Below, piece by piece: positions 9,066-17,471 of a DNA stretch of 64,000 bases. Where the stretch lies: positions 1 to 64,000 of the forward strand of contig NZ_ML660088.1 in the NCBI RefSeq assembly GCF_007004655.1, written 5' to 3'. The translations under genes were made by a program, and so were the position numbers. The number at the start of each line of letters is the position of its first letter. Within the stretch, counting starts at the first letter, position 1. This stretch comes from Exilibacterium tricleocarpae. Lineage in GTDB: Bacteria > Pseudomonadota > Gammaproteobacteria > Pseudomonadales > Cellvibrionaceae. The notes beneath the pieces are model-generated. The model had not been told where the DNA came from. It made no database searches and worked only from the letters and a program-made list of their open reading frames with translations.

Positions 9066-10595
9066 TTACACCACCGCCCCCATGGCCCAGGGTACAAACT
9101 CATACTCGCCCAATCCAAGCTTTTCGCTGGCGGTCGGACGCCCGCCGGCGGTGGCGATAATGGCGTGAAAAATTTCCTCGCCGAGTTCATCGATACTGCG
9201 CGCACCGCCGGCGATGGGACCGCAGTTAATATCCATATCCTCCCGCATGCGGGCAAATAACTGCTGGTTACTGGCCAATTTCAACGTCGGCGCCCCGGCC
9301 GCGCCAAAAGTGGAGCCGCGACCGGTGGTAAAACAAACCAGATTGGCGCCGGCGGCTATCTCCCCGGTTACCGAGCAGGGATCGTAACCCGGCGAGTCCA
9401 TAAACAACAGGCCGCTGTCCGGCGCGGCCCGACCGTAGTCAAGCACGCCATTGAGTGTGGACGATCCGCTTTTGGCCACCGCGCCCAGCGACTTCTCCAG
9501 GATGGTGGTAATACCGCCGGCGAGGTTTCCCGGTGAGGGATTATTGTTCATATCCTTGCCGTGCTGCGCAAGGTAATCCTGCCACCAGGCAATTTTTTCC
9601 CGCAGGCGGGCGGCTACTGCCGGGCTCGTCGCGCGGGCCAGTAACAGTTGTTCGGCCCCGTAGATTTCCGGCGTCTCGGCCAGTATGGCAGTGCCGCCGG
9701 CCGCCACCAGGCGATCGACGGCGGCGCCGAGTGCCGGATTTGCGGTAACACCGGACCAGCCATCGGAGCCGCCGCACTGCAAACCGACTTTCAGCTTTGT
9801 CAGGGGCAACACCTGGCGTCGGCTCTGCGCCGCCACCGACATCAACGCCTCCACCTGTTCGATACCCCGGGTCACCGCGGCGCTGGTTCCGCCCACCTCC
9901 TGAATGGTGACCTCGCGCACCGGTGCGGCCCTGCCCTGCCCGGCGGCACCGAGCAACTGCTCGGCCTGGTTGACCTCGCAGCCCAGACCGACCAGCACCC
10001 AGCCGCAAAAGTTGGGATTGTGCAGGTAACCGGACAAGACCCGCTGCAACAGCGACAACTCCACACCGCCGCTGGCCGGGATGCCGCAACCGGACTGGTG
10101 CACCACCGGTATTACCGCATCGACGCCCGCGTCCCGCAGGCGCGGGTGCTGGTAGAAATGCCGGGCAATGCGCGCCACCACCGTGGCCGAGCAATTGACC
10201 GTCGCCATGATGCCGATATAGTTGCGGGTCCCCGCCTGGCCATCGGCGCGCAGATAACCCTTGAACAGGTTTGCACCCGCATCGGGCTCTGCGCCGAAAC
10301 CGCCCGCCACCGGTGGCGCGGCTGCACCCCTGTCCGGTTCGGCCACCGGTGCATAACCGAGGTTGTGTGTGTGCACGTGCTCGCCGGCGGCGATGGCCCG
10401 GGTGGCGACGCCGATCACCTGACCGTATTTGTATACCGGCGCCCCCGCTGCCGCAGGTCGCACCGCAACCTTATGGCCGGCGGCAACCGCCTCGCGGCAC
10501 ACCAGCGCTTCGCCCAGTTCCTGGCCCTCGACCAGCGGTTGCAGGGCAATCGCCACCGTATCGCACTCGTGCATCGATAAAATTAAGGCTGACAT
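9066..10595 (-). CDS. uxaA: UxaA-family altronate dehydratase
   Basis: A 509-residue full-length UxaA-type hydro-lyase, which dehydrates D-altronate to 2-keto-3-deoxygluconate using a metal centre. An N-terminal SAF domain (about 1-75, ending GEHVHTHNL) is followed by the catalytic region opening with FKGYLRADGQAGTRNYIG. Also present are NCSATVV, HQSGCGIP and the C-terminal TGRGSTFG/NQQLFARM blocks. The start is the ATG of MSALIL, which has GGGAG upstream, rather than an upstream GTG. It overlaps the KDG kinase 3' end by 13 bp, and that kinase uses the KDG formed here. No tagaturonate reductase (UxaB) is recognisable nearby. Confidence 0.88.
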   Translation of the reverse strand: MSALILSMHECDTVAIALQPLVEGQELGEALVCREAVAAGHKVAVRPAAAGAPVYKYGQVIGVATRAIAAGEHVHTHNLGYAPVAEPDRGAAAPPVAGGFGAEPDAGANLFKGYLRADGQAGTRNYIGIMATVNCSATVVARIARHFYQHPRLRDAGVDAVIPVVHQSGCGIPASGGVELSLLQRVLSGYLHNPNFCGWVLVGLGCEVNQAEQLLGAAGQGRAAPVREVTIQEVGGTSAAVTRGIEQVEALMSVAAQSRRQVLPLTKLKVGLQCGGSDGWSGVTANPALGAAVDRLVAAGGTAILAETPEIYGAEQLLLARATSPAVAARLREKIAWWQDYLAQHGKDMNNNPSPGNLAGGITTILEKSLGAVAKSGSSTLNGVLDYGRAAPDSGLLFMDSPGYDPCSVTGEIAAGANLVCFTTGRGSTFGAAGAPTLKLASNQQLFARMREDMDINCGPIAGGARSIDELGEEIFHAIIATAGGRPTASEKLGLGEYEFVPWAMGAVV

Positions 10596-11572
10596 GACAA
10601 CTCCCGCTCGCACAGCTCGGTGAATTCGCGCCAGGCTTTTTCCGGTAACAGCGCGCCCTGGACACCCACCACAGCGGCGGCTACCCGATGGGCAAACCGG
10701 ATCGCCGCCGGCATCGCCGCGCCGCCGATCAAGCCCGCCATCAACGCGCCGCTGAACGCATCACCCGCCCCGGTAGTGTCGACAACGGCAGCAGACTGGG
10801 GCAACGCATAACGGGTTACCTGTTGCGGGGTTATCCAGAGCGCCTCACCCGGCAGTGTCATCACCGCCTCCGCTACCCCGGTGCGCTGCAGGGCCGCAGT
10901 TATCGCCACCTCGCTGTCGAGGCCGCGAATGGCGCATTCGTCGTCGAGGCTCGGCAGGTAGAGATCGGTGTGGGCAATGGCGCTGTCGTAGATGGCGGCC
11001 ACCGAATCCTGACTGCGCCACAGCGCCGCGCGGTAGTTGCTGTCAAAGTAAACCCGTCCGCCGCCGGCCCGATAGGCCTCCAAAAAGCGGAACAGGCACT
11101 CGCGCACCGCCGGCGCCATCAATGCCAGGGTGATACCGCTCCAGTAAAAAAACGGCGCCGGACACATACACTCGAAAGTCTCCGCAAAGCGGTCGACATC
11201 GCCGAACCACTGCCGGGCGGCAGACTGATCGCGCCAATAGGTAAAACGGCGCTCCCCCGCGGCGTCGGTTTCGATGGCGTACAACCCGGGCACGGCGCCG
11301 GCGCTGGTGGCGATATGACTGTCGCCGATCCCCCGGGCTTCAATCGCTGTGCGAATCCGCCGGCTAAAGCCGTCGGTGCCGAGGGCGGTGACATACTCAC
11401 TGGGCACCCCCAGTTGCGCCAGGGCCACGGCGGTGTTGAAAGTATCGCCGGCGACTCCGGGCCGAAAGCTGCCGTCCGCCTGCGGCGACAGCTCGATCAT
11501 CACCTCCCCCAGCACCGTCACCGCCGGTCCCTGACCGGGTGCACCCGGGCGCGCGACTGTTTTCTGCGTCAT
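10583..11572 (-). CDS. kdgK: 2-keto-3-deoxygluconate kinase (PfkB family)
   Basis: A 329-residue ribokinase-family protein phosphorylating KDG to KDPG, the last step before Entner-Doudoroff aldolase cleavage. GDTFNTAVALAQLG at about 43-56 and DTTGAGDAFSGALMAG near 265-280 are the two family signatures. GEVMIEL near the N-terminus is typical of KdgK. It heads the kdgK-uxaA operon, with uxaA starting inside its 3' end. Its leader, 34 bp upstream of the ATG, holds an eight-unit 17-bp repeat array. The divergent GntR gene is the likely local regulator. No KDPG aldolase gene is in the window. Confidence 0.88.
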   Translation of the reverse strand: MTQKTVARPGAPGQGPAVTVLGEVMIELSPQADGSFRPGVAGDTFNTAVALAQLGVPSEYVTALGTDGFSRRIRTAIEARGIGDSHIATSAGAVPGLYAIETDAAGERRFTYWRDQSAARQWFGDVDRFAETFECMCPAPFFYWSGITLALMAPAVRECLFRFLEAYRAGGGRVYFDSNYRAALWRSQDSVAAIYDSAIAHTDLYLPSLDDECAIRGLDSEVAITAALQRTGVAEAVMTLPGEALWITPQQVTRYALPQSAAVVDTTGAGDAFSGALMAGLIGGAAMPAAIRFAHRVAAAVVGVQGALLPEKAWREFTELCERELSCQP

Positions 11573-11605
11573 AACGTGAGTAACCTGTTTTTACCGTTGC
11601 AGCAG

Positions 11606-11741
11606 CTACTTTGAAAGTAAATCTACTTTGAAAGCGACTCTAATCTGCAAGCGACCCTAACCTGAAAGCGACCCTAAACTGAAAGCGACTCTAAACTGAA
11701 AGCGACTCTAAACTGAAAGTAACTCTACTTTGAAAATAAAC
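11606..11741. repeat. Eight-copy 17-bp tandem array in kdgK leader
   Basis: Eight contiguous 17-bp units run without interruption. Their consensus is CTAAACTGAAAGCGACT; units 5 and 6 are identical and the outer units diverge (CTACTTTGAAAGTAAAT). The array occupies the kdgK side of the kdgK/gntR divergent region, where the kdgK promoter or 5' UTR should be. Units are A/T- and purine-rich with no internal palindrome, and there are no spacers. Confidence 0.95.
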
Positions 11742-11890
11742 TGATTTTTAAGCCGAACCGACTTTTAACTCGCACCCACTGTAACTTGAACCCAGCGTCC
11801 AGCGCTGGAGCTATCGGGGAGTGGCAGCACCGACCTATAGCACCTGGGCCAGGAAAAAGCACTTGAACTCGAGGAACCCTTTCGTTTAAA

Positions 11891-11962
11891 TTGGTCAAGC
11901 CAGTTATCGCAAAACCATAGCTGGTCATACCAATTAAATCAATAGTTAATTTGGTCAGACCG
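11891..11962. promoter_or_regulatory. Cluster of three UxuR/ExuR-like operator half-palindromes
   Basis: Three sites related to TGGTCANACCA lie at 11891-11902 (TTGGTCAAGCCA), 11922-11932 (TGGTCATACCA, the best palindrome) and 11951-11962 (TTGGTCAGACCG). They are spaced about 30 bp apart, immediately upstream of the GntR gene and between it and kdgK. The E. coli ExuR/UxuR operator core is TTGGTATACCAA, so a FadR-type GntR protein controlling hexuronate genes would plausibly bind here and autoregulate. A weaker match, TGGTCAAGCAG, lies near 15845 upstream of uxaC. Confidence 0.65.
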
Positions 11963-11986
11963 ATAGTTTTACTGAATAGACGCCCT

Positions 11987-12688
11987 ATGCTGATAGAAAC
12001 CGACATATCCCGCCGGCGCTACCAACAAATTGCCGACCGCCTGGCGGACCATATCCGCACCGCCGACATGGCAGCCGGCGACCGGCTGCCCTCGGAGAGA
12101 GACCTGGCGAGCAGCTTCGATGTCAGCCGCCAGACTGTGCGCGAGGCGCTAATCGCCCTGGAGGTTGCGGGCGTTGTGGAAATCCGCCTGGGCTCCGGTA
12201 TCTATGTCAAGGCGCCCGGAGCCACCGCTGCCACCATCGTCTATGAGGACGCCCCGGGACCACTGGAAATACTCGAGGCGCGCCGGACTATCGAGCGGGA
12301 GACGGCGGCGCTGGCGGCGCAGCGTATCAGCAACGAGGAATTACAACAGCTGCAAGTCCTGCTGCGGCTGATGGAGCAAAGTGCCGCACAACAACAAACC
12401 GAAGAGGCGGAAGCCCACGACGGCCGCTTTCATATCGCCGTCGCCAAAGCCAGCCGCAACAGCGCTCTGGCCAGCACCGTCAATTGGCTGTGGGCACTGC
12501 GGGTGAAGTCGGATATCAGCCGGTATTTCCACCAGAAGGTCCGGGCGCGGGGCTCGCAACCGGATATCGATGATCACCTGCGAGTCTTCGAGGCCCTGGC
12601 CCGGCACAATCGCGAGGCGGCCCGCGACGCCATGCACGACCATATCGAGCGGGTCTATCAGGAATTCTCAGAATTTTCCCTGGAGTGA
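11987..12688 (+). CDS. GntR/FadR-family regulator of hexuronate genes
   Basis: A 233-residue transcription factor. The N-terminal winged helix runs from YQQIADRLADHI through the GntR signature LPSERDLASSFDVSRQTVREAL at about 33-54. A FadR-type all-helical FCD effector domain follows (HDGRFHIAVAKAS near 136, with His ligands typical of metal-containing FCD domains). The family is known for UxuR/ExuR/KdgR-type control, and three UxuR-like sites precede the gene. ATG 11987 is chosen over the upstream TTG because the TTG lies inside an operator site. Its 3' end overlaps the convergent uxuB gene by 31 bp. Confidence 0.88.
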   Translation: MLIETDISRRRYQQIADRLADHIRTADMAAGDRLPSERDLASSFDVSRQTVREALIALEVAGVVEIRLGSGIYVKAPGATAATIVYEDAPGPLEILEARRTIERETAALAAQRISNEELQQLQVLLRLMEQSAAQQQTEEAEAHDGRFHIAVAKASRNSALASTVNWLWALRVKSDISRYFHQKVRARGSQPDIDDHLRVFEALARHNREAARDAMHDHIERVYQEFSEFSLE

Positions 12689-14256
12689 TCGCCGCCCGCT
12701 CCCGGGCGAGTCCGAAAAGTCTTCAAGGTGCCGGTCACCCCCTGCGCCAGCAACTCGCCGAGCCAGTGGGTCAGGCGGTTTTTAAAGCGGTCGTCGCCGC
12801 GCAGGTCCGTGCCAAACACTGCGCTGACCTCGAGATAAGCATCGACCAATCCTCCGGCATCCGGGCGGGCGCGTGCCTGTTGTTTAATCCCCTGTTGTTC
12901 AACCCCGGGAGCACCGATCTCCCGCAACAGTGCCGCCATAGGGTCCTGCACAGCGATGACCGCGCCGTGTTCGTCGACGCCCATCACATAGCGCAGCCAC
13001 CCGGCGACGGCCAGCGCCAGGTGTTCGATATCCCCGCCCGCCGCCAATTGATCCCGCAGGGTGCCGAGCAGGCGCTGCGGCAACTTTTGCGAACCGTCCA
13101 TGGCGATCTGGTAAGTCCGGTGCCTGAGGCTCGGATTGGCAAAGCGCTGTAACAGGCTGTCGGCATAGGTCGCCAGGTCAACGCCTTCGGGCGCCACCAG
13201 TCCCGGAATGACTTCAGTATTCATCAGGCCGCGCAAAAACGCCACAAAGTCCCCATCCTCCATCACCTGGTGGACAAACTCATAGCCGGCGAGAAAACCC
13301 AAATACGCCAGCGACGAGTGGGTGCCGTTCAGCAGCCGCAGTTTCGCCAATTCAAACGGCTCCACATCACTCACCAGTGTGGCACCCACCGCCTCCCAGG
13401 CAGGTCGGCCGGCGCTGAAGTTGTCCTCGATCACCCACTGGCTGAAACCCTCGGCTTTGACCATACCGAGATCCCGATAACCGCAAACCCGTTGCAGATC
13501 GGCAATGTCCTCCGCCTGGGTCGCCGGCACGATGCGATCGACCATGGTGTTGGGAAACGGGACCCGGCTGTCAATCCATGCCGCCAACTGCGCGTCACGT
13601 GCGCGGGCAAACTCCACCGCTATCCGTTTTAAGGTTGTGCCGTTACTGGGCAGATTGTCGCAACACAATATCGTCGGTATCGGCGCGTCCTGCCGGCGCC
13701 GCCGGTGCAGGGCTTCGACAATAAAGCCGATGGCTGTCTTCGGCGCCGCCGGGGTGTGCAGGTCGTGAAGGATATCGGGATGTTGTCGGTTCAGATGGCC
13801 GCTGGCGGGGTCGTGGCAATAGCCTTTTTCAGTGATCGTCAACGAAATAATTTTGCAGCTCGCCGCGGTCAGGGCCTGCAACACGGCCGCGGGGTCTTCC
13901 GGGGCCACCAAAACACCGCCGACCGCGCCGACAATACGATACCTCGCCGCCGGCGCCCCCATTTCCACCAGGGTATACAAACCGTCCTGGGGATTCAGTT
14001 GATCCCTGACGCCGGCGCTGCGCAGAGATACCCCGAGAATTTTCCAATCCCCCCCTTGTCGGGCCAGCACCTCATCGGTGTAAACCGCCTGGTGGGCACG
14101 TTGAAAGGCGCCGATACCGAGGTGCACGATGCCGGTACCGCAGGCTTGCCGGTCATAACCCGGCGCCGTTACCGGGGCTCCCTCGCGGGGCGTATAACCG
14201 GCGTGTAAACGGCTGCCGCTCTCCGTTGTCTCGTCATCAACAGTCTCGTTAGTCAT
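12658..14256 (-). CDS. uxuB: Mannitol dehydrogenase-family fructuronate reductase
   Basis: A 532-residue NAD-dependent oxidoreductase of the polyol-specific long-chain dehydrogenase family. VHLGIGAFQRAHQAVYTDE near 45-62 is the Rossmann/N-terminal signature. LTITEKGYC near 143, FPNTMVDRIVPAT near 230 and LRLLNGTHSSLAYLGF near 305 (catalytic Lys region) follow. Similarity is clearly to UxuB rather than UxaB, giving fructuronate to mannonate. It lies downstream of uxaC in the same orientation, 79 bp apart. The C-terminal 10 codons overlap the convergent gntR gene. The N-terminal ~35 residues are an acidic extension. Mannitol or arabinitol dehydrogenase activity is possible. Confidence 0.82.
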   Translation of the reverse strand: MTNETVDDETTESGSRLHAGYTPREGAPVTAPGYDRQACGTGIVHLGIGAFQRAHQAVYTDEVLARQGGDWKILGVSLRSAGVRDQLNPQDGLYTLVEMGAPAARYRIVGAVGGVLVAPEDPAAVLQALTAASCKIISLTITEKGYCHDPASGHLNRQHPDILHDLHTPAAPKTAIGFIVEALHRRRRQDAPIPTILCCDNLPSNGTTLKRIAVEFARARDAQLAAWIDSRVPFPNTMVDRIVPATQAEDIADLQRVCGYRDLGMVKAEGFSQWVIEDNFSAGRPAWEAVGATLVSDVEPFELAKLRLLNGTHSSLAYLGFLAGYEFVHQVMEDGDFVAFLRGLMNTEVIPGLVAPEGVDLATYADSLLQRFANPSLRHRTYQIAMDGSQKLPQRLLGTLRDQLAAGGDIEHLALAVAGWLRYVMGVDEHGAVIAVQDPMAALLREIGAPGVEQQGIKQQARARPDAGGLVDAYLEVSAVFGTDLRGDDRFKNRLTHWLGELLAQGVTGTLKTFRTRPGAGGDHSRENSENS

Positions 14257-14335
14257 GTTTCGTTATCCAGATTTACCGCTTTTTTACAGCGTTATTGACG
14301 CGGTGTCGTTGCAACTGAAGCCCTCGAGATCGGAC

Positions 14336-15754
14336 CTAAAGTTTGTAGGCGGCCTTGGCGAAGCTGTAGCTCAGGTCGACGATAATCTCCGCGGCTTCAT
14401 CCTCTTCGAGGCGATGGCTCGCCACCAGTTCCGCCAGGTGCACGCAGTCCATGCGCCGGGCCATATCGTGGCGGGCGGGTATGGACAGAAACGCGCGGGT
14501 GTCGTCATTGAACCCCACTACATTGGCAAAGCCGGCCACTTCGTGGGTGGCGCGGCGAAACCGCAACATGCCCTCGGGGCTGTCGTGGAACCACCAGGGC
14601 GGCCCCAGTTTCAGCATCGGGTAGTGCCCGGCCAGGGGTGCCAGCTCGCGGCTGTAGTTGGATTCATCAAGGGTAAAGAGAATGACGCTCAGCGCGGTCT
14701 CGTTGCCATAGCGGTCCAACAGCGGCTTCAAGTCGGCAACGTAATTGGTGCGCATGGGAATATCGGCACCCTTATCACGACCGTAACGGGCAAACACGCC
14801 GGCATTGTGATTGCGGCTGGCGCCGGGGTGAATCTGCAAAACCAGGCCGTCCTCCAGCGACATTGCCGCCATCTCGACCAGCATATGGGCGCGAAACAAC
14901 TCTGCATCGGCCGCCGCACAGGGGCCGGGCGCCGTCACCCTGGCAAACAGTTTTTCAGCTTCGGCACGGGTCAGATCGGCGGTCTTGGCTGTCGGGTGGC
15001 CATGATCGGTGGAGGTGGCCCCCAGGGTTTTAAAAAAGGCACGCCGCTGGCGCAGCGCATCGAGGTATTGCGCGTAGTCGAAGCAATCGCTGCCGGTCAT
15101 GTCGCCGAGTTGCGCCAGGTTGTCGCGGAAGCCTTCATAGTCGGGGTCCAGCACCGGATCGGGACGAAAGGCGGTAATCACCCGCCCGGACCAGCCGGAG
15201 GTGGCCAGGGCGCGATGGTGTTCCAGCGTGTCCAGCGGCGATTCCGTGGTCGCCAGCACCTCGATGTTATAGCGTTCAAACAGGGCCCGCGGCTTGCACG
15301 CCGGGGTCGCCAGGGCAGCGTCGATGGTGTCGTAATAAAGATCGGCGGTGGCGCTGTTCAAGCGCACCTCCAGACCAAACACCTGACTGAAAACATAGTT
15401 CAGCCAATAGGCCGAGGGCGTGCCTCTGAACAAGTGGTAGTGCTCGGCAAACAACCGCCACACCGCCCGCGGGTCCACAGCGGCGGCGCTGCCGTCGCTG
15501 CGGCGAATACCCAGGGTGTCGAGCCCGATACCCTGACTGTAGAGCATGCGATAAACGTAGTGATCGGGCTGAATCAACAACTCGGTGGGGTTGGCAAAGC
15601 GTTGGTTCTCGGCAAACCAGCGGGGATCGGTATGACCGTGGGGGCTGATAATCGGCAGCTGCTCCACCTCCCGGTGCAGCCTGAGTGCTATCGCCCGCTG
15701 GGTCGGATCGGAAGAAAACAACCGTTCGGGGCGCATCTCCAGGGCTTTTGACAT
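14336..15754 (-). CDS. uxaC: Glucuronate/galacturonate isomerase
   Basis: A 472-residue uronate isomerase of the amidohydrolase superfamily, converting glucuronate to fructuronate or galacturonate to tagaturonate. ISPHGHTDPRWF at about 36-47 supplies the two zinc-ligand histidines. FRGTPSAYWLNYVF near 114 and ILFTLDESNYSRELAPLAGHYP are also typical of UxaC, and the length matches the family. It is the first gene of a uxaC-uxuB unit. The upstream region carries a 42-bp perfect palindrome and the divergent LacI gene, so this promoter is the likely target of that repressor, of GntR, or of both. Confidence 0.92.
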   Translation of the reverse strand: MSKALEMRPERLFSSDPTQRAIALRLHREVEQLPIISPHGHTDPRWFAENQRFANPTELLIQPDHYVYRMLYSQGIGLDTLGIRRSDGSAAAVDPRAVWRLFAEHYHLFRGTPSAYWLNYVFSQVFGLEVRLNSATADLYYDTIDAALATPACKPRALFERYNIEVLATTESPLDTLEHHRALATSGWSGRVITAFRPDPVLDPDYEGFRDNLAQLGDMTGSDCFDYAQYLDALRQRRAFFKTLGATSTDHGHPTAKTADLTRAEAEKLFARVTAPGPCAAADAELFRAHMLVEMAAMSLEDGLVLQIHPGASRNHNAGVFARYGRDKGADIPMRTNYVADLKPLLDRYGNETALSVILFTLDESNYSRELAPLAGHYPMLKLGPPWWFHDSPEGMLRFRRATHEVAGFANVVGFNDDTRAFLSIPARHDMARRMDCVHLAELVASHRLEEDEAAEIIVDLSYSFAKAAYKL

Positions 15755-16204
15755 GTTGACCCTCTCTCATTTGAGCCCCGCCGGCACCGGCGCAGACACG
15801 CGTTGGCGGAACAGGGTTTGGATATCCGGGTTCGGCGGCTTGAGTGGTCAAGCAGCTATGTTGGTGGTTTTATACTGCCAATTGACACCGGTGTCAATTG
15901 GCAGTATAAACCTTGACTGGTGGATATTGATGGCTTGCTCTTGTAGCTGTGCGTTGTCTTGGGCGTGAAAAAGCGGATAACTTGTGTAGTTTGGCGTTCT
16001 AAACCGTTTACGTGCCACACCACGGCCCGACGGGGGTTCTCTTTCCCGATCGGGCGCAAGCTTGCCTGTCGCCCCGGCGGCTGCCGGGTCTCTGCCGGGC
16101 CAGTGCTGTGGCACAATACCCAATCGATCGCCGAAAAGTACCGCTCAGCACCAGAATCAAACAGCGGTAGCAAGGTAAGAATAAAACAGGAAAGCACTAA
16201 AGAT
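15755..16204. other. Divergent uxaC/lacI promoter region
   Basis: This 450-bp spacer separates the divergent uxaC and lacI genes. It holds a long palindrome at 15869-15910 and a TGGTCAAGCAG half-site near 15845 resembling the GntR-linked sites. The remainder, toward lacI, has open reading frame in the lacI frame but no family similarity, so it is treated as leader. Confidence 0.5.
15869..15910. promoter_or_regulatory. 42-bp perfect palindrome with LacI-type operator core
   Basis: Arms 15869-15889 and 15890-15910 are exact reverse complements with no loop. The centre, TTGACACCGGTGTCAA at 15882-15897, is an even palindrome with a central CG, the standard geometry of LacI-family operators. It sits in the uxaC/lacI divergent region. 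LacI operators usually need 14-20 bp, so the extra 13 bp of symmetry on each side is unexplained. Confidence 0.7.
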
Positions 16205-17224
16205 ATGGGTAACACTACTATCGTCGATGTTGCCAAACACGCTGGAGTTTCCAAGAAAACGGTTTCCCGCGTATTGAACGCCGAGCCCAACGTGCGACCG
16301 GCCACCAGGGAAAAAGTCATGCAGGCCATAGCCGCGCTGGATTTCAAACGCAACCCCCTGGGCCTGGCCCTGGCCCGCAAACGCTCCTACTTACTGGCGC
16401 TGGTTTACGACAATCCCAGCCCCAACTTCCTGATGCACCTGCAGACCGGCATTATGGCAGCCTGCAAGGCACGCGGCATGGGTTTGTACCTGCACAATTG
16501 CAACTATCAGGCGCCGGACCTGGTCGAGGACATCGGCCAGATGGTGGCCGGCACCCTGGTGGACGGTTTGATTCTGTCATCACCGGTATGTGATCAACAG
16601 CCGTTGATCGATATGCTGGCGCAGCGCCGTATCCACTACGTCAGCATCAATCCCAAAGACACCGGCCACGGCCTTGCCGTGGCAGTCAACAACCGGCGCG
16701 CGGCGTTCGATCTCACCGACCACCTGATCGGCCTCGGCCACCGGCGCATCGCCTATGTCAAAGGCCATCCCGATCTCGCCTCCAGCGCCCAGCGCGAAGC
16801 GGGTTTTCGCGCCGCCATGAGCAAACGCCGACTCGCCGTCGACGAAGCACTGGTAATCCAGGGCCTGAACAATTTCGCCTCGGGCCGTGCCGCCGCCGCG
16901 ACGCTGCTGGAACAATCCGAACCGCCGACGGCGATCTTCGCGGGCAATGACGATATGGCCGCCGGCCTGCTCTACGAAATGCACAGCCGCAATATCCAGG
17001 TGCCGCAGGAGATATCGCTGGTGGGTTTTGACAATACGCCCTTTTCACAACAGGTCTGGCCACGCCTGACCACCGCCAGCCAGCCTTTCGATGATATCGG
17101 CCGCACTGCGGCGTCACTGCTGATCGATCAGTTCAGCGGCGGGGACGAAACGGCCGGCGAGCCGACCAGACCGGTCACCATGGATTGCGAACTTCAGCTC
17201 CGCGAATCCAGCGCTGCCCTGTAA
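16205..17224 (+). CDS. LacI-family transcriptional regulator
   Basis: A 339-residue repressor. The helix-turn-helix is TIVDVAKHAGVSKKTVSRVLN at about 4-24, with the hinge near NPLGLALARKRS at 55. A periplasmic-binding-protein-like sugar domain follows, including LTDHLIGLGHRRIAYV, PTAIFAGNDDMAAG and VSLVGFDNTPFS-like blocks. AGGAAAGC precedes the chosen ATG; the frame stays open upstream but that part has no family similarity. The neighbouring uxaC and the adjacent palindrome make local sugar genes the probable targets. The effector is unknown. Confidence 0.9.
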   Translation: MGNTTIVDVAKHAGVSKKTVSRVLNAEPNVRPATREKVMQAIAALDFKRNPLGLALARKRSYLLALVYDNPSPNFLMHLQTGIMAACKARGMGLYLHNCNYQAPDLVEDIGQMVAGTLVDGLILSSPVCDQQPLIDMLAQRRIHYVSINPKDTGHGLAVAVNNRRAAFDLTDHLIGLGHRRIAYVKGHPDLASSAQREAGFRAAMSKRRLAVDEALVIQGLNNFASGRAAAATLLEQSEPPTAIFAGNDDMAAGLLYEMHSRNIQVPQEISLVGFDNTPFSQQVWPRLTTASQPFDDIGRTAASLLIDQFSGGDETAGEPTRPVTMDCELQLRESSAAL

Positions 17225-17307
17225 GTACCGGCGCCGGGGGTCTCGCTTCACCATGTTGCTAGTTTTAGGGTGGGAAAACAGTGTTTTTTTATGAACTCCG
17301 TGGCGCC

Positions 17308-17409
17308 CGACCTGGCTATGGCGGTATGAAACACGCCGTGAATACGTCCCTGTAGGCTCGAGGGCCGCATCCCTGCGGCCCACGGTTTCATACCGCCATA
17401 GCCAGGTCG
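17308..17409. repeat. 102-bp inverted-repeat element between convergent genes
   Basis: Arms 17308-17332 and 17385-17409 (starting CGACCTGGCTATGGCGGTAT) are perfect 25-bp reverse complements. Between them lie ACGTCCCTGTAGGCTCG and a second hairpin, GGGCCGCATCCCTGCGGCCC. The interior resembles a family of intergenic repeats I associate with marine gammaproteobacteria (TGAA..GTCC.TG..GGCTCG..GGC.GCATCC); that is recollection, not a search result. Lying between the convergent lacI and histidine kinase 3' ends, it may also act as a bidirectional terminator. Confidence 0.8.
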
Positions 17410-17471
17410 CGCTTCTCATTGCAGCGCCAGGTTCATGTAAGGCCGGGATCAACTGTAAAAAAACTGTGCAA

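Noticed and set aside
11606-11741. CRISPR array
   Set aside because: Units of 17 bp are contiguous with no spacers, and no cas gene is in the window.
14255-15751. 498-codon plus-strand open frame
   Set aside because: It is the antisense shadow of uxaC, which has complete family motifs in the other strand.
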